From Kordia algicida OT-1 (GTDB lineage: Bacteria; Bacteroidota; Bacteroidia; Flavobacteriales; Flavobacteriaceae), in contig NZ_DS544873.1 of NCBI RefSeq assembly GCF_000154725.1, positions 2,865,397 through 2,929,396 of the forward strand: a stretch of 64,000 nt of DNA. Reading direction: 5' to 3'. Every line of letters starts with the position of its first letter. Position 1 is the first letter of the stretch. Made by a program: the position numbers and the translations under genes. Below are positions 35,450-43,063 of the stretch, in pieces. The notes beneath the pieces were generated by a model. That model saw nothing but the letters and a program-made list of their open reading frames with translations, was not told the origin of the DNA and searched no databases.

Positions 35450-35920
35450 ATGAAAAAATTTATTATTCCTGCTTTAATCTGTTTAACTGTGCAATTTGTT
35501 TTTTCTCAAAAAGCGACCGACATGTCTACACCAAAAGTTTCTCCAAACGGAACTATTAACTTTTCAGTGATGGACAACGCACCGCAACTTGAAGGTTGTA
35601 AAAGCGCAGGCACCGTGCAACAACAAAACAAGTGTACAGCAGCTAAGATTGAAAACTTTATTCAACAAGAATTCAATAACGACATTGCACGTTCTATTTC
35701 AAATAACAGTGCAAACAACGCTATATACATTCGTTTCATAATAAACAAACAAGGAAATGTAGAAAATGTTGGGGTTCGCACAAACGACTCAAACCTAAAA
35801 GCTGAAGTTGAAAGAATTATAAAAAAATTACCAACTTTCTCACGTGGAACACACAGAGGAACAAACGTTAATGTTTCGTACGCTCTAAACTTGAAAGCAG
35901 ATAGACTTATCAGAAAGTAA
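35450..35920 (+). CDS. Small exported TonB C-terminal-like protein
   Basis: 156 aa, signal peptide 1-20 (ends FVFSQ). After a short linker comes LEGCKSAGTVQQQNKCTAAK (about 47-66), then YIRFIINKQGNVENVGVRTN and ERIIKKLPTFSRG, the TonB C-terminal-like pattern. The Cys block is shared with the protein at 33000, which suggests a common origin. No anchor. It ends 21 bases before the dihydrofolate reductase fusion gene, so the two may be cotranscribed. Confidence 0.78.
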   Translation: MKKFIIPALICLTVQFVFSQKATDMSTPKVSPNGTINFSVMDNAPQLEGCKSAGTVQQQNKCTAAKIENFIQQEFNNDIARSISNNSANNAIYIRFIINKQGNVENVGVRTNDSNLKAEVERIIKKLPTFSRGTHRGTNVNVSYALNLKADRLIRK

Positions 35921-35941
35921 ACGCCTAGAAAATTCGCATAC

Positions 35942-36874
35942 ATGTTCGGTAAAAAAAAGAAGCCTACCACACAAATCGATCAAGAACAGCTTGCACTGAT
36001 TGAAAATGCTCAAAAACGCATCAAACAGAAAAAGCGCCTATACTACCATTTGATTATTTTTATCATTGGTTCTGCATTACTTGTGTTACTCAATGTCGTT
36101 TTAGGATTTGGAAAAGACATTACACTCTTTCAAACAAAATGGTTTGTTTGGGCAATATTACTTTGGCTATTCATTTTTTTATTCCACGTATTTGATGTTT
36201 TTATTACCAACAGATTCATGGGAAAAGCTTGGGAAGCCAAACAATTGGAAAAGTTGGTAGCTAAGCAAGAATATCGTATTGAAAAACTCAAGCAAAAATT
36301 TTTAGAACAAGAAACAAAAGTTGCACAAGAACAAGCAATGGCAGAAATTGCTAACGAACCTGTTCCTGAAGTTATAGACCGTAGTTCTTTGGTAATAATT
36401 GTCGCTGCGGCTGAAAATAATGTCATCGGAAAAGACAATCAACTAATTTGGCATTTGAGTGACGATTTGAAACGTTTTAAAAAGCTAACTTCGGGTCACC
36501 ATATTATCATGGGACGTAAAACGTTTGAAAGTTTTCCGAAACCATTGCCAAACAGAACACATATTGTCATTACGCGACAAAAAGATTATAAAGCACCAAA
36601 AGGCGTCATCGTTGTGCATACAATGAAAGAAGCCGTAAGTGTTGCGACACTTAGCGATGCAGAACCGTATGTAATTGGTGGTGGCGAAATATACAAACAA
36701 GCACTTCCGTTTGCTACCAAAATTGAATTGACACGTGTACATCACGAATTTGAAGGTGATGCGTATTTCCCTGAAATCGACAAAAAAGATTGGAAAGAAA
36801 CCAATAACGTATTTCACACAAAAGACGACAAACACGAATATGAATTCTCTTTCCTTACTTATGAGAGAGTGTAA
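35942..36874 (+). CDS. folA: Dihydrofolate reductase fused to an N-terminal 2TM domain
   Basis: 310 aa. Residues about 20-95 form a 2TM domain (amphipathic start, helices near 33-53 and 68-86, then FITNRFMGKAWEAKQLEKL), followed by a helical linker to about 135 (EYRIEKLKQKFLEQETK). Residues 145-310 are a complete dihydrofolate reductase: IIVAAAENNVIGKDNQLIWH, LSDDLKRFKKLT, HIIMGRKTFESFPKPLPNR, VIGGGEIYKQALP, FPEID. It reduces dihydrofolate from ThyA to tetrahydrofolate using NADPH. The normal enzyme is about 160 aa and soluble; here it would be held at the membrane, catalytic domain in the cytoplasm. Confidence 0.92.
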   Translation: MFGKKKKPTTQIDQEQLALIENAQKRIKQKKRLYYHLIIFIIGSALLVLLNVVLGFGKDITLFQTKWFVWAILLWLFIFLFHVFDVFITNRFMGKAWEAKQLEKLVAKQEYRIEKLKQKFLEQETKVAQEQAMAEIANEPVPEVIDRSSLVIIVAAAENNVIGKDNQLIWHLSDDLKRFKKLTSGHHIIMGRKTFESFPKPLPNRTHIVITRQKDYKAPKGVIVVHTMKEAVSVATLSDAEPYVIGGGEIYKQALPFATKIELTRVHHEFEGDAYFPEIDKKDWKETNNVFHTKDDKHEYEFSFLTYERV

Positions 36875-36894
36875 CAATCACTAATATTTTACAA

Positions 36895-38031
36895 ATGAAT
36901 TTTCATAATTTCTTTTTAAGAAAGCATGCAATATGCTTTTTTATTATGAGCTTTTTTGCTTTGAACAGTCTATTTTCACAAAATCAATTATGGACATCAT
37001 TTACGAAGTCTATGAAGATGACAACAGATGTAAAATTAAAATTTAAGCTCACTGCTTCTATGAAAACTGTGACAGATGACAAATCCGCTTGGTCTAGTAT
37101 ATGGGCACGTGTAGACAATACAAACAATGAAACTGGTTTTTTTGATAATATGATTGATCGACCTGTCGTATCTGACGAATGGAAAACATACGAAATCAAC
37201 GGATATATTGATCAAAACACAAAGTCATTAAATTTCGGTGGAATTAGTATGTATAATGGTCAATTTTATTTTGATAATATTAAACTATACGTAGAAAATA
37301 AAAAAACAGGAGAATTAGACGAAATAAAATTAGAAAATCATGACTTTGAAAAAAAGATTGTCAATGATAAAATTCCTGATTGGGTTTATAATGATACTAC
37401 CAATAAAAATTTCAGTTTCAAATTAGTCAAAGACGATGCTTCAAAAGGCAACTCTCTTTGTATTGTCGCAGAAGATATCAAAGTAGATCAAACTGATATT
37501 ATTGGCGAGCGCGAAGGATATACACCACAAATTGGCACATTGATTTCTATGCTCAATAACTTAAGTTCACGCGTAGAAAGAATCGTAAAAAATCTGGATC
37601 AACGAGAACTAGATCATTTACATGATGAAAAAGCAAATTCTATTGGCGCTTTGATTATGCATTTGGCTGCAGCTGAAAAAATATACCAACTATATACCTT
37701 TGAAAATAGAGGTTTCAATGAAGAAGAAGAAAAATTTTGGGGACCAGCTTTACATCTAGATGACGCAGGGAGAGAAACCTACAAAGGTCATGATGTTGAA
37801 TATTATTTAAATATTTATAAAGAAGTGAGAGCAAAAACGCTTGAAGAATTCAAAAAATTAGATGATAGTTGGTTAGCAAAAATACGTCCAGGGTATACTG
37901 AAAATAATCATTATTATTGGTTTCACGTTATGGAACACCAATCTAGTCATTTAGGACAAATATTATTTCTCAAAAAAAGAATTCCACCAGAACCAAACAT
38001 CAATTTAGAAAAGAAAAAGAAGATTGATTAA
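36895..38031 (+). CDS. Exported protein: jelly-roll-like domain plus DinB-like domain
   Basis: 378 aa. Residues 1-28 form a signal peptide (ends SLFSQ). About 35-205 look like a carbohydrate-binding-type beta-sandwich (WKTYEINGYIDQNTKSLNFG, then QFYFDNIKLYVENKK). About 210-370 resemble the DinB four-helix fold: IGTLISMLNNLSSRV, IGALIMHLAAAEKIYQL, and WFHVMEHQSSHLGQI, which would supply the three metal-binding His. DinB-fold proteins are usually cytoplasmic metal-dependent transferases or hydrolases; an exported fusion is unusual. It starts 20 bases after the dihydrofolate reductase gene. Confidence 0.72.
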   Translation: MNFHNFFLRKHAICFFIMSFFALNSLFSQNQLWTSFTKSMKMTTDVKLKFKLTASMKTVTDDKSAWSSIWARVDNTNNETGFFDNMIDRPVVSDEWKTYEINGYIDQNTKSLNFGGISMYNGQFYFDNIKLYVENKKTGELDEIKLENHDFEKKIVNDKIPDWVYNDTTNKNFSFKLVKDDASKGNSLCIVAEDIKVDQTDIIGEREGYTPQIGTLISMLNNLSSRVERIVKNLDQRELDHLHDEKANSIGALIMHLAAAEKIYQLYTFENRGFNEEEEKFWGPALHLDDAGRETYKGHDVEYYLNIYKEVRAKTLEEFKKLDDSWLAKIRPGYTENNHYYWFHVMEHQSSHLGQILFLKKRIPPEPNINLEKKKKID

Positions 38032-38151
38032 GACTGAAAAATTACATTATTGCTTATAAAAGCGTACATTCCTAAGAATTCCTTATTTTCGCCAAATAAA
38101 ATTAAACAAAATTTATTTTTTCCGTAAAAAGAAGAAATTAAAGAAACACGT

Positions 38152-39039
38152 ATGAAAGCATATATATTTCCAGGGCAAGGCGCTCAGTTTACAGGAATGG
38201 GATTGGATCTTTATGAAAAGTCAGATATTGCACAACATCTTTTTGAAGATGCCAACGATATTCTTAAGTTTCACATTACTGATATCATGTTTGAAGGTTC
38301 TGCGGAAGATTTGAAACAAACGAAAGTAACACAACCTGCAATATTTTTACATTCTGTAATTTTAAGTAAAATACTTGGCGAGCAATTTAAACCAGAAATG
38401 GTTGCTGGACATTCTTTAGGAGAACTTTCTGCTCTGGTTGCTAATGAAACATTAACTTTTGAAGACGGCTTAAAATTAGTTTCGCAACGCGCTTTGGCTA
38501 TGCAAAAAGCATGCGAAATGCAACACAGTACTATGGCTGCCGTTTTAGGTTTGGATGATGAAGTTGTTGAAAAAATTTGTAAAGAAACGCCAGGCGTTGT
38601 CGTAGCTGCAAATTATAATTGCCCAGGACAAATTGTGATTTCTGGGGAAATTGAAGCAATTAGAACCGCTTGTGCATCACTAAAAGAAGCTGGAGCAAAA
38701 CGCGCTTTAGCATTGCCTGTTGGCGGTGCATTTCACTCACCTTTGATGGAACCTGCAAGAGAAGAACTCGCTGCAACTATTGAAAACACTATATTCAACA
38801 CTCCTAAGTGTCCAATATACCAAAATGTAACAACTACTGCGGTAACAGATGCAAACGAGATTAAAAAGAATTTAATGTCTCAGTTGACTGCTCCTGTGAA
38901 GTGGACACAATCTATACAACAAATGGTTGCCGATGGCGCAACGCACTTTACGGAAGTCGGACCAGGAAAAGTATTGCAAGGTTTGCTACGCAAAATTGAT
39001 CGTTCTGTAACTACAGAAAGTGCTATTTTCGGAGAATAA
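38152..39039 (+). CDS. fabD: Malonyl-CoA:acyl carrier protein transacylase
   Basis: 295 aa. Transfers malonyl from CoA to ACP, the entry to fatty-acid chain extension; cytoplasmic. FPGQGAQFTGMG near 5-16; catalytic Ser in AGHSLGELSALVAN near 83-96; Arg in SQRALAMQKA; catalytic His in GGAFHSPLMEPA near 195-206; TEVGPGKVLQGLLRKI near the end. Length is typical. A -7 element (TATTTTCG, 38084-38091) precedes it. lspA starts 16 bases after it, so the two are probably cotranscribed. Confidence 0.96.
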   Translation: MKAYIFPGQGAQFTGMGLDLYEKSDIAQHLFEDANDILKFHITDIMFEGSAEDLKQTKVTQPAIFLHSVILSKILGEQFKPEMVAGHSLGELSALVANETLTFEDGLKLVSQRALAMQKACEMQHSTMAAVLGLDDEVVEKICKETPGVVVAANYNCPGQIVISGEIEAIRTACASLKEAGAKRALALPVGGAFHSPLMEPAREELAATIENTIFNTPKCPIYQNVTTTAVTDANEIKKNLMSQLTAPVKWTQSIQQMVADGATHFTEVGPGKVLQGLLRKIDRSVTTESAIFGE

Positions 39040-39055
39040 TGTAAAGTAAACTACC

Positions 39056-39562
39056 ATGAAAATTTCCAGATCACTTCGAATACTACTAATTTTTGCATTT
39101 ATATTGATGAATGTTGGTTGCGATCAAGTTTCAAAATCAGTAGCACGAACGCATATTGATACGCATGAAAGTATTTCTGTGATTGGCGAATATGTCATTT
39201 TGACGAAAACAGAAAACAAAGGTGCATTTTTAGGTTTTTTATCTTCTATGGAAAACCCGATAATGAAAGGTATCTTTTTAATCGTTTTGCCAATTGCCGT
39301 ATTATTGTTCATTTTACGCATCATTATCGTAAATACCGATTTGGATAGGTATATGATTTTCGGATTGTGCTGTATTATTGGTGGCGGAATTGGAAATTTA
39401 TACGATCGTATTTTATACAGTTCAGTCACAGATTTTATGCATATTGATTTGGGCGGCATTTTTAAAACAGGAATTTTCAACATGGCAGATGTTTCCGTAA
39501 TGCTCGGAACAGGTTTGCTAATTTTATCTTTTATCAAGAGAAAGGAAGTTTCTTTATCATAA
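39056..39562 (+). CDS. lspA: Lipoprotein signal peptidase (signal peptidase II)
   Basis: 168 aa, four membrane segments. Cleaves signal peptides of prolipoproteins after lipid attachment. Active-site motifs: VGCDQVSK near 20-27, ENKGAFLGFL near 54-63, GGGIGNLYDRI with a catalytic Asp near 114-124, and FNMADVSVMLG with the second catalytic Asp near 141-150. Several lipoproteins in this window (2850, 3414, 41418, 48052) would be substrates. Confidence 0.95.
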   Translation: MKISRSLRILLIFAFILMNVGCDQVSKSVARTHIDTHESISVIGEYVILTKTENKGAFLGFLSSMENPIMKGIFLIVLPIAVLLFILRIIIVNTDLDRYMIFGLCCIIGGGIGNLYDRILYSSVTDFMHIDLGGIFKTGIFNMADVSVMLGTGLLILSFIKRKEVSLS

Positions 39563-39582
39563 GAGAAAGAATATCTTAAAAT

Positions 39583-39634
39583 AAATAGCGGTAATTTCAA
39601 TGTTACAATTGGATTACCGCTATTTCTTTTTTTA
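39583..39634 (+). terminator. fabD-lspA terminator
   Basis: Perfect 13-bp stem AAATAGCGGTAAT / ATTACCGCTATTT, 17-base loop, then C and seven T. Confidence 0.85.
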
Positions 39635-39638
39635 TAAA

Positions 39639-39878
39639 TAACGTGAGTTCGACTTAACAAATCACTATATAGTTCATAATTCACTGAAAAATAACTAATT
39701 GTCAGTTCGAGCACAGTCGAGAACACTATAAAAAATAAAATTTCGATTGAATCTCGATAGCTACGCTAGGTATCTTCAACTAAAATATATTTTAATTTCA
39801 ATAATGTTCGATTTGACATTAAGTATAATCTACTGACAATCAATTTTATAATGAAATAGTTATATCGAACTCACGTTA
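39639..39878. mobile_element. MITE-like element bounded by inverted repeats
   Basis: A 240-base AT-rich stretch with 14-base terminal inverted repeats: TAACGTGAGTTCGA at 39639-39652 and its exact complement TCGAACTCACGTTA at 39865-39878. It has no ORF. Inside is GTCAGTTCGAGCACAGTCGA, related to sequence near 15515, and TCGATTGAATCTCGATAGCT, related to the stretch near 23502-23525. A degenerate solo end lies near 12557-12580. No clear target-site duplication is seen. Confidence 0.5.
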
Positions 39879-39908
39879 AATGAGATTTCTATCGTATGCT
39901 TCGTAACT

Positions 39909-40067
39909 CTATGAGTCTTGTTGATGTTCTACAGAAATAAAATTGCCAATTTGCAATTTGTCTCCGTTCATCTTCAAAAATACTACAATCGGTCTTGTTA
40001 CTTCTGCTTCGTTTAAGGAAAGCGAAATAGAATCATTTACTATTGTATAGGTAAAAGTTTTATTTGG
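39909..40067 (-). pseudogene. C-terminal fragment of a lost gene
   Basis: A frame without a start codon, open from just after a stop at about 40070, codes 52 residues including VNDSISLSLNEAEVTRPIVV and FLKMNGDKLQIGNF before TAG. The codon pattern is protein-like. It overlaps the last bases of the methyltransferase gene and abuts the MITE-like element, consistent with a gene truncated by rearrangement. Family not recognised. Confidence 0.4.
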
Positions 40068-40608
40068 TTAATAAATATGTCACTTGTTTGAAAAAGAGAA
40101 GAAAGTTGTAATATTCACTTTCTTCAATATGGAGTCCGTTGCGGTCAAAAACTTCCTTCCATTCTTTGTCATTCATATTAGTGTGCGGATGCCCAATAAA
40201 TTCCCAATTATTGATACTATCCGCAATGTAGGTCACATATTTTTGAAAGGTATTTTCATAGATATCTTCCATGATAATAACTTTTTTACCAACGCGTTTT
40301 GCTTCTTTTACCGTGATTTCTGGATTTTTAATGTGATGTAATACGGTAATTATTTGCACTACATCAAACGAATTATCTTCAAAAGGAAGTGTCATTCCAT
40401 CATAGATAACTGGCGTTATTTCCTTAAAAGCAGATTTGTTTGCAATGTCCAATCCTATTATGTCATAGCCTGCATTTTTGAGTTGCATGTTTAACGCACA
40501 ATTCCCGCTTCCGATGTCAAGAATTGTTTCCCCTTTTTTGTAAAACTTTGCTAATCTATCAAGCTTAATTGCAGCTTTTTGGTAACACCATTTTTGATAT
40601 AGAGTCAT
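40060..40608 (-). CDS. Class I SAM-dependent methyltransferase
   Basis: 182 aa, small single domain. Motif I ILDIGSGNCALNMQLKNAG near 29-47; acidic end of strand 2 in GLDIAN; motif near PFEDNSFDVVQIITVLHHIK (about 74-93); then VKEAKRVGKKVIIMEDIYEN. The C-terminal NFLLFFKQVTYLL is hydrophobic and may bind a lipid-like or membrane substrate. This is the UbiE/Methyltransf_11 type; the acceptor is unknown. It stands alone. Confidence 0.88.
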   Translation of the reverse strand: MTLYQKWCYQKAAIKLDRLAKFYKKGETILDIGSGNCALNMQLKNAGYDIIGLDIANKSAFKEITPVIYDGMTLPFEDNSFDVVQIITVLHHIKNPEITVKEAKRVGKKVIIMEDIYENTFQKYVTYIADSINNWEFIGHPHTNMNDKEWKEVFDRNGLHIEESEYYNFLLFFKQVTYLLTK

Positions 40609-40861
40609 CGGTTGGTTTTGGCTTTTGCCGTATTAATCTTTGAAAACTTACAGTGCTTTTTCAAATAAATTAAAACGAATTAGAAATTTATTTTTAACAC
40701 GACAAAACTAGCTTATTTTTTGACATAAAGTTACATCATTAAACACGTATACGCCAGACAAATAAAGTAAGGTATTACCGTAAGAATTTTTTAAAGAATT
40801 TTCATATTTTTTATTTAAATATTCTCAAGGTGAAATATACTAACCAAAAACTTATTAGATC

Positions 40862-41041
40862 ATGAAAAAAAGAAATGTAAAATCATTGAAATTACGCAAA
40901 AGTTCAATTTCGAACTTAGAGAATCACAAAGTAAACGGAGGAATTAAACTCACTGTTACTTGTACATCTGTTATTGACGCATGTCCATCAGCTTGGGTTT
41001 GTCCTACAGATGCACCATGGAATTGTCCTTTTCCATATTAA
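40862..41041 (+). CDS. RiPP precursor peptide, lanthipeptide-type leader (59 aa)
   Basis: The leader begins MKKRNVKSLKLRKSSISNLE and reaches a double Gly (KVNGG) at 26-27. The core of 32 residues starts IKLTVTCTSVIDAC and ends PWNCPFPY, with four Cys and several Thr/Ser upstream of them, so thioether rings are possible. The leader pattern L-x-L-x-K-x-x-I-S-x-L matches the peptides at 17300 and 48626. No modifying enzyme is adjacent. A 136-bp palindromic element starts 15 bases after the stop. Confidence 0.78.
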   Translation: MKKRNVKSLKLRKSSISNLENHKVNGGIKLTVTCTSVIDACPSAWVCPTDAPWNCPFPY

Positions 41042-41055
41042 GAAAAATTAAAAAA

Positions 41056-41191
41056 GGCTGTCTAAAAAAGCGCATAGAAATGTCAATCTAGACATGATAA
41101 AACAATCCGTGTAACGACATGTTTTATCAATCTTTATGAGAAATCAAATCAAACTGAGTTTGATTTGATTTGTACTTTTTTTTAGACAGTC
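41056..41191 (+). repeat. 136-bp nested palindromic element (copy B)
   Basis: Outer arms GGCTGTCTAAAAAA (41056-41069) and TTTTTTAGACAGTC (41178-41191) pair with one G-U. Inside are TGATAAAACA / TGTTTTATCA (41095-41104, 41120-41129) and a perfect 14-bp hairpin AAATCAAATCAAAC / GTTTGATTTGATTT (41141-41171). The arms match those at 29548-29586 and 48486-48621; the inner parts differ. It probably also ends the RiPP transcript. Confidence 0.65.
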
Positions 41192-41417
41192 TTCTCCTTT
41201 TTTCAATATTATTTATAAATGATATATTGCTCATAAATTTTTCTACTTCTTCATCATTAACATTGTATTCCACTTAGTATCAACGCCTTTAGAAACATCT
41301 TCATTTTCTATAAAAAAAATAACCAAACTAATGTTGATCTTTAAAAACAGGTGTTTTTACCGAGTTCTATAAAATATATTATGCCTAAATTTGATTACTA
41401 ACCAAATATTAATCATT
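41192..41417. other. Short gap before the CXXCH lipoprotein gene
   Basis: AT-rich, no gene or strong promoter match recognised. A frame open from a TTG at 41391 adds nine residues to the next gene but the ATG at 41418 is better placed for the lipoprotein signal. Confidence 0.4.
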
Positions 41418-42998
41418 ATGAAGAATTTACTTTTTAAAGGCTTAGGCACTGTTTTAGTTTTAGCGTTTATTATGATTTCTTGTGAAGAAAAAAAAGACAA
41501 GGAAAAATATGAAACAGGAACAAATGATACTGCAACGGCTCAAATTGTTATGAACACTCCTATTAACTCTAAACTGCCTACTGATGTACTACAATCGTGT
41601 ACCGTGAGTAGTTCTGACTTCAACTCTTGGTTTGCTTCTGGAACTGTTTCTAAAAATGGTAGTGTGAATGCCGCCAATTCTGTAACTGCTGTACACAACA
41701 ACAATTGTGATTTTTACAAATGGTCTGAACAAATGTTTTTATGGGTTGCCTCACCAAATACCTCTGGAGATTATAGCAGTGGAACAGTTATGGAATCCAA
41801 TAGCTTTTATACGGTATCTACATCTGTTGATGGTGTACGTACATTAATACCACATGAAAAAGGAAAATTAATAAGTGCCGTAGCGAATGCTCAAAAAAAT
41901 GATAAACTCTTTGCTGATGATAGTGAAGAAGGACAAGCTACTGATGATGTATTGATGGCTCAAAATGGCTCACTTATTTATTACATAAGCATGGTAAATG
42001 ATGTATATGCGCAATATTTAAATGGAGTTGCTAATAGTGGAGGAAGTGTCAGTGGAGACGAATTCCCTACCACACAAGATCAATTAGACGCTATTGTTGC
42101 TTATGCAAAAACACAAGGAATTACAGTTAAAGATCCTAATACGTTAACTATAGAAATAAAAACTTCGTGGGTAGCCGCTGATGAATTGAAAAATGCAAGT
42201 AATTATATTACTATGGATGCTATTGTTCCTACTTATGACACAAGCAATAATCAAAAATGGAGTCCTAATGGTTCAACACAAAAAAAATTAGCAATGATAG
42301 GTATTCATATTGTAGGTACTATTGATGGACATCCTGAAATGGTTTGGGCTACTTTTGAACATGTAAATAATGCACCAAATCTAGAATATACGTACTTAGA
42401 CACAGAAAATAATACCAAAACACATGCTGCTGATACAGGAAATGATTGGTTATTGAATGGTGATAGTTCTAGTTCGACCTACAATCAATCACATATGAAA
42501 TTTTGTAATTCTAATGAATTAAGTGGTCACAAATGTGATGAACTTAATAGCATTTTTGCTACAGCAGATAATACAATTAGTGCTAGTAATACTAAAATGA
42601 CAAAACCTTGGGGAGTTGCAAATGAAGGTGCCCCTAATGCTGAAAATAGTACTCCAGCTGCATCTAATAGCGAAGTGATTTCTATAAATAATAGCATATT
42701 AGGTCAATTAGCAGAAGGCGATTTGCGTAAAAACTATATTTTTATTGGAGCTACTTGGACTGATAGTGGAGCCGCGCCAACTGGAACAAGTTATTCTTCA
42801 ACCAATACCGCTAGCGGTGTAGCAATTGGAACCAGTCAATTAGCAAATAGTACCATGGAAACTTATGCACAAAACGGAGCAGGATATTCTCAATATGGAA
42901 GCTGTTTTAGTTGTCACTCTAATTTTCAAAAACCTGGTCTAAAACCAGCAGATTTAAGTCATATATATTCAGAATTACTAAAAGGAGAAAATCAATAA
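41418..42998 (+). CDS. Lipoprotein with a C-terminal CXXCH haem-binding motif
   Basis: 526 aa. Lipoprotein signal with FIMISC, Cys at 22, then EEKKDKEKYE. A conserved-looking segment NNNCDFYKWSEQMFLWVASP near 94-113 and FEHVNNAPNLEYTYLD near 315 suggest a defined domain; near the end CFSCHSNFQKPG (about 495-506) is a single c-type haem site. So it is likely an envelope-anchored cytochrome-like protein or a haem-binding enzyme. I recall proteins with the CDFYKW...MFLW segment in other bacteria but no named function. It follows the RiPP precursor and palindromic element without an evident link. Confidence 0.65.
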   Translation: MKNLLFKGLGTVLVLAFIMISCEEKKDKEKYETGTNDTATAQIVMNTPINSKLPTDVLQSCTVSSSDFNSWFASGTVSKNGSVNAANSVTAVHNNNCDFYKWSEQMFLWVASPNTSGDYSSGTVMESNSFYTVSTSVDGVRTLIPHEKGKLISAVANAQKNDKLFADDSEEGQATDDVLMAQNGSLIYYISMVNDVYAQYLNGVANSGGSVSGDEFPTTQDQLDAIVAYAKTQGITVKDPNTLTIEIKTSWVAADELKNASNYITMDAIVPTYDTSNNQKWSPNGSTQKKLAMIGIHIVGTIDGHPEMVWATFEHVNNAPNLEYTYLDTENNTKTHAADTGNDWLLNGDSSSSTYNQSHMKFCNSNELSGHKCDELNSIFATADNTISASNTKMTKPWGVANEGAPNAENSTPAASNSEVISINNSILGQLAEGDLRKNYIFIGATWTDSGAAPTGTSYSSTNTASGVAIGTSQLANSTMETYAQNGAGYSQYGSCFSCHSNFQKPGLKPADLSHIYSELLKGENQ

Positions 42999-43024
42999 AT
43001 AATTCTGTAACGTATAATAACTAG

Positions 43025-43063
43025 CAAAGCCATATACAGTGTGTATATGGCTTTGTTTTTTTT
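43025..43063. terminator. Bidirectional terminator
   Basis: Perfect 13-bp stem CAAAGCCATATAC / GTATATGGCTTTG with a 5-base loop, then eight T; between convergent genes. Confidence 0.85.
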
